From Nocardia wallacei (GTDB lineage Bacteria; Actinomycetota; Actinomycetes; Mycobacteriales; Mycobacteriaceae): DNA of 59,933 nucleotides. Location of the stretch: assembly GCF_029869545.1 (NCBI RefSeq), contig NZ_JARWQD010000148.1:1-59933 (forward strand), given 5' to 3'. Position 1 is the stretch's first letter; each line of letters starts with the position of its first letter. Both the position numbers and the translations under genes were made by a program. The notes under the pieces were generated by a model. The model ran no database searches. It was not told the origin of the DNA and saw only the letters and a list, made by a program, of their open reading frames with translations. This document shows positions 18,975-27,989 of this stretch, piece by piece.

Positions 18975-19055
18975 GTTGTCCCGGCGAACGCCGGGACCGG
19001 GTCGGGGCCTGAAACACGAACGGCACCACTCGATTCCGGCTTTCGCCGGAACGAC
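18975..19055. repeat. Composite paired-hairpin element (REP/MITE-like)
   Basis: About 80 bp with a perfect hairpin at each end: TCCCGGC-GAAC-GCCGGGA (18979-18996) and TTCCGGC-TTTC-GCCGGAA (19034-19051). The ends mirror each other as GTYGTYCCGGC. It lies between the convergent glpD and inhibitor genes and may end transcription from both sides. Such paired palindromes are typical of dispersed extragenic repeats. Confidence 0.5.
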
Positions 19056-19111
19056 CGGACGCAGTTGAACGACGCGGGCCAGCTGCCGTCCCGGCGCTCC
19101 CGCGAACCCGC

Positions 19112-19549
19112 TCAGTTCACGGTGACGGTCAGCGTGAACTCCTGTGCCGGGGCGGATCCCGGGCGCACCGATACCAGCGACAGCCGCGCGGTGCCCGGGT
19201 CGGCGGCGGTGAACGCCCACACCGAGGTGCCCGGCCCGGTGCCCAGCAGATCGCCCGGATTCGGACGGAACTGCGGCTCACCCTCCTGATGCAGCACGTT
19301 CTCGTCGTTCTCGCCGATCTGCCAGCGGTAGCCGGTGGACGGATCGTCCGGCAGCGCGACCACGAGCTCGCTCCCGGACGACAACGTCACGGCCGTGCCG
19401 TTGGCGTCGGTGCCGACCACCATCGGTTCCGCCACGGGCACAACGAGATTCGGCAGCGCGGGAGCCGGGGCCGCCACGGCCACCGCGCTCGGGCCACCGA
19501 CGGCCACCGCCAAACCGAACACAACCATCATCAAAGGTGTACGCACCAC
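19112..19549 (-). CDS. Secreted chagasin-family (I42) cysteine protease inhibitor-like protein
   Basis: A 145-residue exported protein with a signal peptide of about 25 residues. The rest matches the three loops of the chagasin/I42 inhibitor family: DPSTGYRW for the NPTTGY loop, GTGPGTSVWAF for the G-rich loop, and VRPG for the RPW loop. Family members inhibit papain-like proteases, and the role in free-living actinobacteria is not established. A GTG start at 19549 follows a GGAAGGA site. Confidence 0.8.
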   Translation of the reverse strand: MVRTPLMMVVFGLAVAVGGPSAVAVAAPAPALPNLVVPVAEPMVVGTDANGTAVTLSSGSELVVALPDDPSTGYRWQIGENDENVLHQEGEPQFRPNPGDLLGTGPGTSVWAFTAADPGTARLSLVSVRPGSAPAQEFTLTVTVN

Positions 19550-19690
19550 AGTCCTTCCATACGTCAGGGGCGCTCACACCATACAGTCGCCCCCCGAGCA
19601 ACCGACCGGATAACCGCCAAAACCCGCCCCCAGCAACCCTTCCGAACGCAACCATCTCCCCGCGCCCTTTACATGCTCCCGAGGAGGCGG

Positions 19691-20497
19691 CTAGTGCTTG
19701 AGTGCGAGGCCGCCGTAGGCGCCCGACAGTTCCGGACGTGAGCCGACGTCGGCGGGGTTCTCCGGGCGCCACAGCGGCAGGTGTACCAGGCCCGGCTCGA
19801 GCAGTTCCCAGTCGCCGAAGTACGCGGCGATCTCGTCGCGGGACCGCAGCACGATCTCGGTGGAGGTGCGGCCCGACAGCTTCTGCGCCTCCAGCACCTC
19901 GGCGGGCTGCCCGTCGGCCGTGGCGTGCGTGATCGCGAGGTAGCTGCCGGGGACCACCGCCTCCTGCAGGCGGGCCACGCACCCGGCCGGGTCGGCCTCG
20001 TCGGGCACGAAGTGCAGCACCCCGAGCAGCAGCACCGCGACGGGCCGGTCGAAGTCCAGCACCCGCCTCGCCTCCGGATCGGCCAGGATCGCCTGCGGAT
20101 CGGCGACGTCGGCCCGGATGACGCTCGCGTAGTCGTTACCGGCCAGGATCGCCTGGCTGTGCGCCACCGCGACCGGGTCGATGTCGACGTAGACGACCCG
20201 GGATTCGGGATTGCGCGCCTGCGCCACCTCGTGCACGTTGCCGACCGTCGGAATGCCCGAGCCGAGGTCGAGGAACTGCGTGATTCCGGCGTCGACCAGG
20301 CCCCGCACGCAGCGCCGCAGCAGATCGCGGTTGGCGCGCATGACCTCGGCGACGTTGGGCGTGAACGATTCGATCTGGCGGGCCAGCACCCGGTCGATCT
20401 CGAAATTGTGCATACCGCCCACGAAATAGTCGTAGACCCGCGAGGCACTGGGCCGGTCCAGGTCGATTCCCTCGGGCGCCCAACTCGGTCTGGTCAT
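19691..20497 (-). CDS. SAM-dependent methyltransferase, DUF574 family
   Basis: A 268-residue Rossmann-fold protein of the DUF574 (S-adenosylmethionine-dependent methyltransferase) family, abundant in Actinobacteria. Characteristic pieces are RVYDYFVGGMHNFEID near residue 20, the SAM-binding FLDLGSGIPT (about 75), and VVYVDIDPVAVAH. The start at 20497 is preferred because the family begins shortly before PSASRVYDY and an AGAGAGG site precedes it. The substrate is unknown. It is divergent from the GGDEF-EAL gene. Confidence 0.87.
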   Translation of the reverse strand: MTRPSWAPEGIDLDRPSASRVYDYFVGGMHNFEIDRVLARQIESFTPNVAEVMRANRDLLRRCVRGLVDAGITQFLDLGSGIPTVGNVHEVAQARNPESRVVYVDIDPVAVAHSQAILAGNDYASVIRADVADPQAILADPEARRVLDFDRPVAVLLLGVLHFVPDEADPAGCVARLQEAVVPGSYLAITHATADGQPAEVLEAQKLSGRTSTEIVLRSRDEIAAYFGDWELLEPGLVHLPLWRPENPADVGSRPELSGAYGGLALKH

Positions 20498-20626
20498 CGA
20501 AACCTCTCTGGAGATCACAGCACCCGCCGCGGGTACCGGAAGGCAAAGCATCGCAATCGTATTCGAGCAACCACAGAAACGCGTGTGGTTCACACGTCCA
20601 GGACGGCAGGACTACGATCGATCTCT

Positions 20627-22741
20627 ATGGCGTGGGAAGGGTCAGGCGACGTCCTGCACGCCGATCTGGCCGAGCGCTGGTCGGCCGCACTCGGCTGCGG
20701 GACCCGCGATCACGTCGTCCCCCTGAGCGCCACCGAGGTCCGCGACCTGCTGGCCGGGCTGGCCGCCGAACTCGACGCCGTCGCCCGCACCGGCGGAACC
20801 GCGCGCGCCGCCGCGGCCGGGGTGCGGCTGGCCCGCGCGCATTTCGTCGGCGACGAGGTTCTCGGCCGCAGCATCGGCGTGCTCAGCGCCCATTTCGCCG
20901 CGACCGGCGTGCCCGGTGACCGCTCCGGCGAGGTGCTGACCGCCTTCGCCACCGGCTATGTGCGGGCGTTCCGCGCCTGGCTGCTGAGCGAACAGGAGAG
21001 CGTGCGCGCCGCCGATATCGCGGCCCGGCGCGCGGTCGAGGAGCAGCTGCGCGCCAGCGAGGCGCGGATGCGGGGCGTGTTCTCGCAGGCCGGGATCGGC
21101 ACCGGACTGTCGGATATGACCGGCCGGATCATCGAGGTCAACGCCGCCTTCGCCACCATGCTCGGCTACACCGTGGAGGAGATGGCCGAACTCAACGTCG
21201 ACGAGCTCACCCACCCCGACGACGCGCCCGGCATGTGGGCGCTGTACGCCGGGGTGCTGCGCGGCGACCACGACAACGTGCAACTGGAGAAGGCCTACCG
21301 GCACCGCGACGGCCACACGGTGTGGACCAACATCAACGTCTCGCTGATCCGCGACGACCAAGGCCTGCCGCAGTACACGCTGGTGCTGGTGGAGGACATC
21401 TCCGAGCAGCGGGCGCTGCGCGAGCGGCTGCACCACCGCGCCCACCACGACCCGCTGACCGGGCTGGCCAACCGCACCCGTTTCTTCGACGCGCTCGCCG
21501 AGGCGTTCGCCGATCCCACCGCCCTGGTCGGCCTGTGCTACGTCGACCTCGACCACTTCAAGGCCGTCAACGACACCTTCGGCCACGCCGCCGGCGACGA
21601 GTTGCTGACCCAGGCCGCCACCCGCCTCGCGGCCTGTATCACCGAGCCGGACCATCTGGTCGCGCGCATGGGCGGCGACGAATTCGTGGTGCTGGTGCCG
21701 CGCTCGGCGGGCCACGGCGAACTCGCCCGCCTGGCCCGGACCGTCCTGGACGCGCTGGCCGCACCGTTCGACATCCACGGCCACCCCCTCACCGTCACCG
21801 CCAGCGTGGGGGTGACCGCCCAGCACCCGGGCCACACCACCACCGACGAGCTGCTACAGGCCGCCGACACCACCATGTACTGGGCCAAGGCCGACGGGCG
21901 CGGTCGCTACGCGGTATTCGACGCCGACCGCCGCCGTCGCGAGCACACCCGGTCCGAGCTGACCGCGGCCATGCCGGTGGCGCTGGGGCGCGGCGAGTTC
22001 TTCCTCGACTTCCAGCCGATCGTCGCCCTCACCGACCGGACGCCGGTGGCGGTGGAGGCGCTGGTGCGCTGGCGGCATCCCGAGCTCGGCACCCTCACGC
22101 CCGCCCGGTTCGTGGATCTGGCCGAGGACAGCGGCCACATCGGCGCGCTCGGCATGGTGGTGCTCGAGGACGCCTGCCGCACCGCCCGGGACTGGTACGA
22201 CCGTTTCGGTGAGCGAACACCGGCACTCAGTGTCAACGTCTCCGCCGCGGAGGTCGCCGATCCGGATTGGCTCGACCGGGTACAGGACGTCATCGTCTCG
22301 ACCGGCATAGAGCCGGGGCGGCTGCAGCTCGAGCTCACCGAGCGGGCGTTCATGCACGCCTCCGGGCGGCCGCTGCAGGCGTTGCGCACCCTGGCCGAGG
22401 GCGGGGTCCGCATCGCGATCGACGACTTCGGCACCGGCTATTCGAATCTCGCCTACCTCGGGCGCCTGCCGCTGCACGTGGTCAAGCTCGCGGGGCCGTT
22501 CATCCACCGCATCCGCACCCCGGGCGCCTCCGGCCGCAGCGATCTGCTGGTGCTGCGCACCATCATCGACCTGTGCCACGAGCTCGGCCTCACCGTCACC
22601 GCCGAATGCGTCGAGACGCCGCACCAGGCCGAGCGGCTGCTGGATCTGGGCTGCGATACCGCACAGGGCTGGTACTTCCACCACCCGATGCCCGGCGAGC
22701 AGATCACCAAGCTGCTCGCCGAGCCGGACACCGGTCAGTAG
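20627..22741 (+). CDS. PAS-GGDEF-EAL protein (cyclic di-GMP synthase/phosphodiesterase)
   Basis: A 704-residue soluble protein: a helical N-terminal sensor region (1-140), a PAS domain (about 145-265), GGDEF (about 275-430) and EAL (about 440-700). The diguanylate cyclase signature GGDEF is intact. The allosteric I-site RxxD is degenerate, with Glu and His at the two key positions, so product inhibition is probably lost. EAL catalytic residues are present (VEALVRW, NVSA, LTERAF, DDFGTGYS, ECVET, AQGWYF), though the usual KID is KLA. It may be bifunctional. Confidence 0.9.
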   Translation: MAWEGSGDVLHADLAERWSAALGCGTRDHVVPLSATEVRDLLAGLAAELDAVARTGGTARAAAAGVRLARAHFVGDEVLGRSIGVLSAHFAATGVPGDRSGEVLTAFATGYVRAFRAWLLSEQESVRAADIAARRAVEEQLRASEARMRGVFSQAGIGTGLSDMTGRIIEVNAAFATMLGYTVEEMAELNVDELTHPDDAPGMWALYAGVLRGDHDNVQLEKAYRHRDGHTVWTNINVSLIRDDQGLPQYTLVLVEDISEQRALRERLHHRAHHDPLTGLANRTRFFDALAEAFADPTALVGLCYVDLDHFKAVNDTFGHAAGDELLTQAATRLAACITEPDHLVARMGGDEFVVLVPRSAGHGELARLARTVLDALAAPFDIHGHPLTVTASVGVTAQHPGHTTTDELLQAADTTMYWAKADGRGRYAVFDADRRRREHTRSELTAAMPVALGRGEFFLDFQPIVALTDRTPVAVEALVRWRHPELGTLTPARFVDLAEDSGHIGALGMVVLEDACRTARDWYDRFGERTPALSVNVSAAEVADPDWLDRVQDVIVSTGIEPGRLQLELTERAFMHASGRPLQALRTLAEGGVRIAIDDFGTGYSNLAYLGRLPLHVVKLAGPFIHRIRTPGASGRSDLLVLRTIIDLCHELGLTVTAECVETPHQAERLLDLGCDTAQGWYFHHPMPGEQITKLLAEPDTGQ

Positions 22742-23407
22742 TAGGCCGTGCCGCCGGTGGCAGCGCCGCGCCCACCACGTCCAGGCGCTGGCGCACCCGC
22801 AGCTTCGACTCCGGAACCACCACTGCCACAAGGGGAATCATCACGAGAGTGAAGATGAACAGGAACCAGAATATCGCCCGCCAGCTGTAGTGGTCGACGA
22901 TGTAGCCGCCGATCAGCGGGCCCGCCGCGCCGGAGACCCCGAGCCCGTGGAGGCGATGCCGAGCCCGATCGGCACCTACCGGCGCGGCATCAGATCGCGG
23001 ATCAGGCCGTAGGAGATGACCGCCGTGGCCTGCAGGCCGCGCCCGAACAGGAACAGCAGCCAGTCGCTGGTGACCGCGCAGATCGCGCAGCCGATCAGGA
23101 ACAGCACGCCGCAGGTGAGGAACATCCGCTTCTTGCCCCAGATGTCGCTCATCTTGCCGATCAGCGGTGAGGCGGCGGCGCCGGTGACGCCGAAAATGAT
23201 GATCGCTCAATTGATGTCGGCGCCCTGCTCCGGGAAGGTCGGCGCGATCTGGCGCAGCGCCGCCACCATGGCGAACTGCGGCGGGGCGACCTCGGTGAAC
23301 AGCACGATGACGGCCAGCACCGAGAAGATCCGCAATCGTGATGCGCCGTCGAGTCTTCCGGTCACGTCGACCGGTTCGAGCGCGGTGGATTCGAGGGAGG
23401 TGGACAT
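22742..23407 (-). pseudogene. Decayed MFS transporter gene
   Basis: Reading from ATG 23407, the first 65 codons encode a good MFS N-terminus. TGA then replaces an expected Trp codon (23207-23209), a TAG replaces an expected Tyr after LMPRR (22976-22978), and a 1-base deletion near 22943 shifts the frame. Membrane segments continue in the new frame (GPLIGGYIVDHYSWRAIFW) and stop after LRVRQRLDVVG, about half the normal length. Two nonsense changes, a frameshift and a lost 3' half mark a dead gene. Confidence 0.85.
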
Positions 23408-23487
23408 GAGCCGGATGTGGCCACGCACGCACCGAGATCTCCGACTCACCGCACCCGCGACGGCAACGTGTTGCACACTTAGTCACT

Positions 23488-23565
23488 ATGCTCTGGATCT
23501 ACTACGGCATGTTCCTCCTGCTGCTGGAGGGCGAGAAGCTCCTGGAGCAGATCCTGCTGCAGTGA
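23488..23565 (+). CDS. Possible 25-residue hydrophobic micro-protein
   Basis: A short frame from ATG to TGA encodes a Leu-rich peptide beginning MLWIYYGMFLLLLEGE, a single potential membrane helix with an acidic/basic hinge. No ribosome binding site is visible, so it would need leaderless translation. It lies between the dead MFS gene and the amidohydrolase. It may be real or chance. Confidence 0.25.
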   Translation: MLWIYYGMFLLLLEGEKLLEQILLQ

Positions 23566-23574
23566 CAGGGCGCG

Positions 23575-24657
23575 TCAGTGCGCCACACCCCCGCACCAGA
23601 TTCGCCGGATCGCCCGGGTGGCAGCGATATCCGCGACCGGGTCGCCGTCCACCAGCAGCAGGTCCGCCCGGCCGCCGGGTGCGATCACGCCGCGATCCGC
23701 CAGGCCGAAGTGCCGCGCGGGCAGGGCGGTGGCGGCATTGAGCGCCTCGACGGTCGAAAGTCCGGCCCGCACAAGCAGTTCCAGTTCGTGGTGCAGGCTC
23801 GCGCCGTACTCGGGTGCGAACGGGATGCCGGGGGTGGCGTTGGCGTCGGTGCCCGCCAGGATCGGCACCCCGGCCGCACGCAGTTCCGCGATGCTGGTCA
23901 GCGCCGGGGCGAATGCCGCAGCGTTACCGGTGGCCGCGGCGATGCCCTCCATCATCGTCAGTGTCGGCACGGCCACGCTCCGCTGTGTCGCCATGCGCCC
24001 GACGTCATGCCCGCTCAGGGGCGCGCCCAGTGGAATGTGGGTGACGATATCGGCACCCGCGTCCAGAGCCATGGCGTACGCGCCCGGCGATGCGGCGTGC
24101 GCCACCACCAGCATGCGCCGCGCATGCGCGGCCACCACGACGGCCTTCGCCGTCACCGCCTCCGGTCCGCCCTCGCCCGGTGCCTCCAGCACCAGCTTCA
24201 GGTAGTCGGATCCGGACGCGGCCCGGGCGGCCACCGCCTCCTCGGCCTCCTCGGGACCGTGGATGACGGCCTCGGCTGGCAGCACCCGCGCATGCATACC
24301 GCCCGGGCCGATGACCGGCAACCCGGCGCTGCGCACATCCGTGGTGCCGCGCAGTTCGCGCAGCGCCGCCACCTGCTCGGGCGGCCAGGAGGCCATATCG
24401 AGGGCCGTGGTAATCCCGTGTGCCGCAAGGCGTTCCACCTGCTCCGGCCGGTCCAGATGCACATGCGCATCGATCAGCCCGGGCAGCAGCACGGCTCCCC
24501 CGGCATCGATGATCTGCCCACCGGAGGGATCCGTGCCGATCACCGCACCGTCGATCACCACCGTCACCGGCTCACCCACCCGATGACCGTCGAACACCCG
24601 GACATTGTCGAGCACGGTCTTGGCATCGTCTCCCGCCGCACCGTCCACAGCGCTCAC
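23575..24657 (-). CDS. Amidohydrolase family protein
   Basis: About 360 residues of the metal-dependent amidohydrolase superfamily (imidazolonepropionase/prolidase-like group). Metal ligands are all visible: HxH in IDAHVHL (about residue 67), a Lys in YLKLVL, His in VVAHAA and VTHIPL, and Asp in AGTDANA. A GTG at 24657 lies directly on GGAGG, so GTG at 24648 with 9-base spacing may be the true start. The substrate is unknown. The same family appears at 56527, but that copy lacks the first HxH. Confidence 0.85.
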   Translation of the reverse strand: MSAVDGAAGDDAKTVLDNVRVFDGHRVGEPVTVVIDGAVIGTDPSGGQIIDAGGAVLLPGLIDAHVHLDRPEQVERLAAHGITTALDMASWPPEQVAALRELRGTTDVRSAGLPVIGPGGMHARVLPAEAVIHGPEEAEEAVAARAASGSDYLKLVLEAPGEGGPEAVTAKAVVVAAHARRMLVVAHAASPGAYAMALDAGADIVTHIPLGAPLSGHDVGRMATQRSVAVPTLTMMEGIAAATGNAAAFAPALTSIAELRAAGVPILAGTDANATPGIPFAPEYGASLHHELELLVRAGLSTVEALNAATALPARHFGLADRGVIAPGGRADLLLVDGDPVADIAATRAIRRIWCGGVAH

Positions 24658-24727
24658 CCTCCAATTCCCTGATCATCTCCCACCCAGTCCTCCACCCCGA
24701 CTGTAGGCCACGCGCATTCGGCCGGGA

Positions 24728-25441
24728 TCAGTGAACGGCGCCGAAGATTTCCGTCACCATGTTCTCGGACGCGTCGGCGGCGCGGATGTCCAAGTGGACC
24801 GATGGGCCGTCGAAATGCATGGTGAATCCGAAGAAGGGGCAGCAGCGCTGTTCGGCTGCCGCCAGGGCCGCGAGCGCACCGGCGCGGTCGGCCGCGATCG
24901 TCAAACGCAGGCCGTTCGGGATTGCGAGGCGTTCGGCTCCCTCGATCGCCGTGCGCCACTGCGTCGTTCGCTCCGCCTGCGCCGCGTGGTCGAGCGCGCA
25001 CGCGATGGGCGCTGTCCGCCACGATTCCCCGGCGGTGATCGGATCTCCCCCGCCGAGGCCGCATTCGTCATCGCACGGCGCGTCGCGATCGGGCAGCGCA
25101 TCGAGCCGACGCAGCGCCGAACGGGCCGTCTCGGCGAACTCGGTCAATTCGGCCAGCCGTGCCTGCGCCCGGTCCAGGCTCTCGGCAATCCGCGGCCGCA
25201 ACTTCGATTTCACCTCCGCGCAGGCGCCGCCGTCCCACACGGCGAGCACCTCGGCGATCTCGGCCAGCGGCAGCCCCAGCTCCTTCGCCGCACCGATCAC
25301 CGCCAGCCGCCGCACCGCGTCCTCGCCGTAGACCCGATACCCTGCCCCCGTCCGCCCGGCGGGCATCAGCCCGGCATTCTCGTAATAGCGCAGCGTCGTA
25401 GCCGGAACCCCACTGCGCTCGGCCAGCTCGGAAATCCGCAT
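24728..25441 (-). CDS. MerR family regulator with C-terminal CCPF domain
   Basis: A 237-residue MerR-type activator. The N-terminal winged helix is classic (MRISELAERSGVPATTLRYY), followed by the dimerisation helix. The C-terminal half contains several cysteines: GAC, APCDDEC and a CCPFF motif near residue 210, a small domain often fused to MerR proteins and possibly metal- or thiol-sensing. Its own promoter has the MerR hallmark of an over-long spacer with a central dyad. No obvious target other than itself lies beside it. Confidence 0.85.
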   Translation of the reverse strand: MRISELAERSGVPATTLRYYENAGLMPAGRTGAGYRVYGEDAVRRLAVIGAAKELGLPLAEIAEVLAVWDGGACAEVKSKLRPRIAESLDRAQARLAELTEFAETARSALRRLDALPDRDAPCDDECGLGGGDPITAGESWRTAPIACALDHAAQAERTTQWRTAIEGAERLAIPNGLRLTIAADRAGALAALAAAEQRCCPFFGFTMHFDGPSVHLDIRAADASENMVTEIFGAVH

Positions 25442-25457
25442 CCCGCTCACGCTCTCG

Positions 25458-25489
25458 ACGGTAAACCTTCCACCCGCCTCGAAGGTCAA
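25458..25489 (-). promoter_or_regulatory. MerR-type promoter with 20-bp spacer and dyad
   Basis: On the minus strand TTGACC (25484-25489) and TACCGT (25458-25463) are separated by 20 bp. Inside lies an ACCTTC/GAAGGT inverted repeat (25465-25486). Long spacers untwisted by the bound activator are the defining feature of MerR-controlled promoters, so autoregulation is likely. Confidence 0.6.
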
Positions 25490-25512
25490 GCCCGGCACGC
25501 GGCCCCGGCGAG

Positions 25513-25593
25513 TCAGCGGTCGGGGAACGAGCCCACGAAGGCGGCCCCGATCAGGGCGGCGCTGACCACGGAGAGCACGGCGATACTCCACAT
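25513..25593 (-). CDS. Possible 26-residue membrane micro-protein
   Basis: An ATG preceded by GAGGG with 6-base spacing opens a frame ending in TGA, encoding one hydrophobic helix (MWSIAVLSVVSAALIGAAF) with a short polar tail. The good ribosome binding site makes it more credible than most micro-frames. It lies between der and the MerR gene, 72 bp before the MerR start. Confidence 0.42.
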   Translation of the reverse strand: MWSIAVLSVVSAALIGAAFVGSFPDR

Positions 25594-25716
25594 AAGAAAC
25601 CCTCTTCGATTGGGTGCCAAGCCAATTCAACCTACCGTGAGCCCCATCACACCGCCACCCGAACCCGAACCACATGCCCAGATGCGCATATCCAGGTATA
25701 GGTATCAACCGCGCCA

Positions 25717-25808
25717 CCCCGCTTTCCCGCACCCCCAGCGTGTTACCGCACCCCCGGCGAGGCCGTGTTCGGGGTGCGGGGACGTGGAGGGGGTGCGGGA
25801 AAGCGGGG
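25717..25808. repeat. Nested inverted repeat downstream of der
   Basis: Perfect 20-bp arms (25717-25736 and 25789-25808) enclose a second pair, CCGCACCCC and GGGGTGCGG. The unit CCGCACCCCC is thus present twice in tandem and twice inverted. It begins immediately after the der stop codon and may end der transcription, though no T tract follows. The 25594-25716 stretch before it shows nothing else. Confidence 0.6.
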
Positions 25809-25809
25809 G

Positions 25810-27231
25810 TTAGCGGTTGCGGCGGTCGCGCTTTTCGCGGACCCGGACCGAGATGCGCACCGGGGAGCCGTCGAAGCCGAATTCCTCGCGCAGGCGGCGT
25901 TCCAGGAAGCGGCGATAGCCCGCCTCGAGGAAGCCGGTGGTGAACAGCACGAAGGTCGGCGGGCGCGTGGTGGCCTGGGTGGCGAACAGCACGCGCGGCA
26001 GGCGGCCGCCGCGCATCGGCGGCGGCGTGGCCGCGATGACCTCCTTGAGCCAGGAGTTCAGGCGGCCGGTCGGGATCCGCTTGTCCCACGACTCCAGCGC
26101 GGTTTCCATTGCGGGAACGAGCTTCTGGACCGCGCGGCCGGTCTGGGCGGAGATGTTCACCCGCTGCGCCCAGGGCACCTGCACCATCTCGCGGTCGATC
26201 TCGCGCTCGAGCTGGTATCGGCGGTCCTCGTCGACCAGATCCCATTTGTTGTAGGCGATCACGAGGGCGCGACCGGAATCGGCGACCATGCTGATCACCC
26301 GCAGGTCCTGTTCGGTGATCGGCTGCGAGGCGTCGATCAGCATGATGGCGACCTCGGCCGCCTCGATGGCCGACTTGGTCCGCAGCGACGCGTAGAACTC
26401 GGTGCCGCTGGCATTGGCCACCTTTCGGCGCAAGCCCGCCGTATCGACGAAACGCCATGGCTTGCCGCCCAATTCGACCAGCGAGTCGACCGGGTCGACG
26501 GTGGTACCCGCCACGTCGTGTACCACGGACCGCTCATCGCCCGACAGCTTGTTCAACAGGCTGGACTTGCCGACGTTCGGCTTGCCCACCAGGGCGACGC
26601 GCCGCGGCCCGCCGATCCCGCCGCTGCCCTCCCGCGGCGTCTCCGGCAGCACCTCCAGCAGGTCGTCGAGCAGGTCACCGGTCCCCCGGCCGTGCGAGGC
26701 GGAGACCATCCGCGGCTCCCCCAGCCCGAGCGACCACAGCGTGGCCGCCTCGGCCTCCAGCTTCTCGCTGTCGACCTTGTTGGCGACCAGGATCACCGGA
26801 GTCTTGGAGCGGCGCAACACCTTCACGGCCGCCTCGTCGGTCGCGGTCGCACCCACGGTCGCGTCGACGACCAGCAGAATCGCGTCCGCGGTCCGCATCG
26901 CCAGCTCGGCCTGCCGGGCCACGGCCTGCTGCAACCCCTTGGCATCGGGCTCCCAGCCGCCGGTGTCCTGCACCAGGAACCGCCGCCCGGACCAGGACGC
27001 CTCGTAGGAGATGCGGTCGCGGGTCACGCCCGGCACGTCCTCCACCACGGCCTCGCGGCGGCCCAGAATGCGGTTCACCAGAGTGGATTTGCCGACGTTC
27101 GGCCGGCCGACGACGGCCACCGTCGGCATCGGAACGTGCTCGTGCGCCTCGACATCGCCCTCGAGATCGGCGATCTCCCACTCGGTTTCGTCGGCCCAGA
27201 CCCCGTCATCGGCGAAGGTCTCCTGGGTCAT
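25810..27231 (-). CDS. der: Ribosome biogenesis GTPase Der (EngA)
   Basis: A 473-residue double-GTPase needed for 50S ribosome assembly. Two G domains in tandem show [17 protein letters not shown] and [16 protein letters not shown], followed by the KH-like domain ending in a basic tail. An acidic N-terminal extension of about 35 residues precedes the first G domain, as in other actinobacteria. The ATG overlaps the cmk stop in ATGA, so translation is coupled. This is the last gene of the parA-scpA-scpB-rluB-cmk-der series. Confidence 0.96.
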   Translation of the reverse strand: MTQETFADDGVWADETEWEIADLEGDVEAHEHVPMPTVAVVGRPNVGKSTLVNRILGRREAVVEDVPGVTRDRISYEASWSGRRFLVQDTGGWEPDAKGLQQAVARQAELAMRTADAILLVVDATVGATATDEAAVKVLRRSKTPVILVANKVDSEKLEAEAATLWSLGLGEPRMVSASHGRGTGDLLDDLLEVLPETPREGSGGIGGPRRVALVGKPNVGKSSLLNKLSGDERSVVHDVAGTTVDPVDSLVELGGKPWRFVDTAGLRRKVANASGTEFYASLRTKSAIEAAEVAIMLIDASQPITEQDLRVISMVADSGRALVIAYNKWDLVDEDRRYQLEREIDREMVQVPWAQRVNISAQTGRAVQKLVPAMETALESWDKRIPTGRLNSWLKEVIAATPPPMRGGRLPRVLFATQATTRPPTFVLFTTGFLEAGYRRFLERRLREEFGFDGSPVRISVRVREKRDRRNR

Positions 27232-27989
27232 TGCCGCCCTCCTGCCGAAACCTGCTGTGCCACAACCCGGTACAGCTCGTCGATGACCTGGTCCCGGGTC
27301 AGCTCGCTGGTGTCGACCAGCACCGCGTCCGGGGCGGGGCGCAGCGGCGAGACCGCGCGGGTGGAGTCCAGGTTGTCGCGGCGCTGCACATCGGCGAGCA
27401 CCGCCTCGTAATCGTCGCCGCGCCCCTCGGCGATGTTCTGCTGATTACGTCGCCGGGCCCGAGCCTCGGCCGACGCCGTCAGATAGATCTTGGCGTCGGC
27501 ATCGGGCAGCACGACCGTGCCGATATCGCGGCCCTCGACCACGATTCGCCCTGCGGCGACGGCGATTTCGCGCTGCAGCGCCACCAGCTGCTCCCGCACC
27601 TCGGGCACGGCCGACACCGCCGACACGGCCCGCGTGACGGTATTGCCGCGAATCTCCGCGGACACGTCCACACCGTCGAGTTCGATCACCTCATGGCTCG
27701 GATCGGTGCCGATGGTCAGCGGCAGATCCTTCACCGCGGTGGCCACCGCCGCCGCATCGGCCGTGTCGACGTCGACGCGCAGCACCCGCAGGGTCGCCAC
27801 CCGGTACATCGCACCGGTGTCCAGGTAGCGCGCGCCCAGCCGGGTCGCGAGCCGGCGCGACACGCTCGACTTCCCGGTGCCCGACGGGCCGTCCATCGCG
27901 ACGACCAGTGACGACGACCGGGACAGCTCCGTACCGTCCACGACGACCCCTCCTGCCTGCACACCGTTCACACCGACACCGCCTCTCAC
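27228..27989 (-). CDS. cmk: Cytidylate kinase
   Basis: A CMP/dCMP kinase of about 253 residues. The P-loop [12 protein letters not shown] lies near residue 34, with YLDTGAMYR and [12 protein letters not shown] following. It starts at GTG 27989 in a GTGA overlap with rluB and ends in an ATGA overlap with der. The first ~20 residues are not conserved, so a slightly later GTG is possible. Confidence 0.95.
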   Translation of the reverse strand: MRGGVGVNGVQAGGVVVDGTELSRSSSLVVAMDGPSGTGKSSVSRRLATRLGARYLDTGAMYRVATLRVLRVDVDTADAAAVATAVKDLPLTIGTDPSHEVIELDGVDVSAEIRGNTVTRAVSAVSAVPEVREQLVALQREIAVAAGRIVVEGRDIGTVVLPDADAKIYLTASAEARARRRNQQNIAEGRGDDYEAVLADVQRRDNLDSTRAVSPLRPAPDAVLVDTSELTRDQVIDELYRVVAQQVSAGGRQ

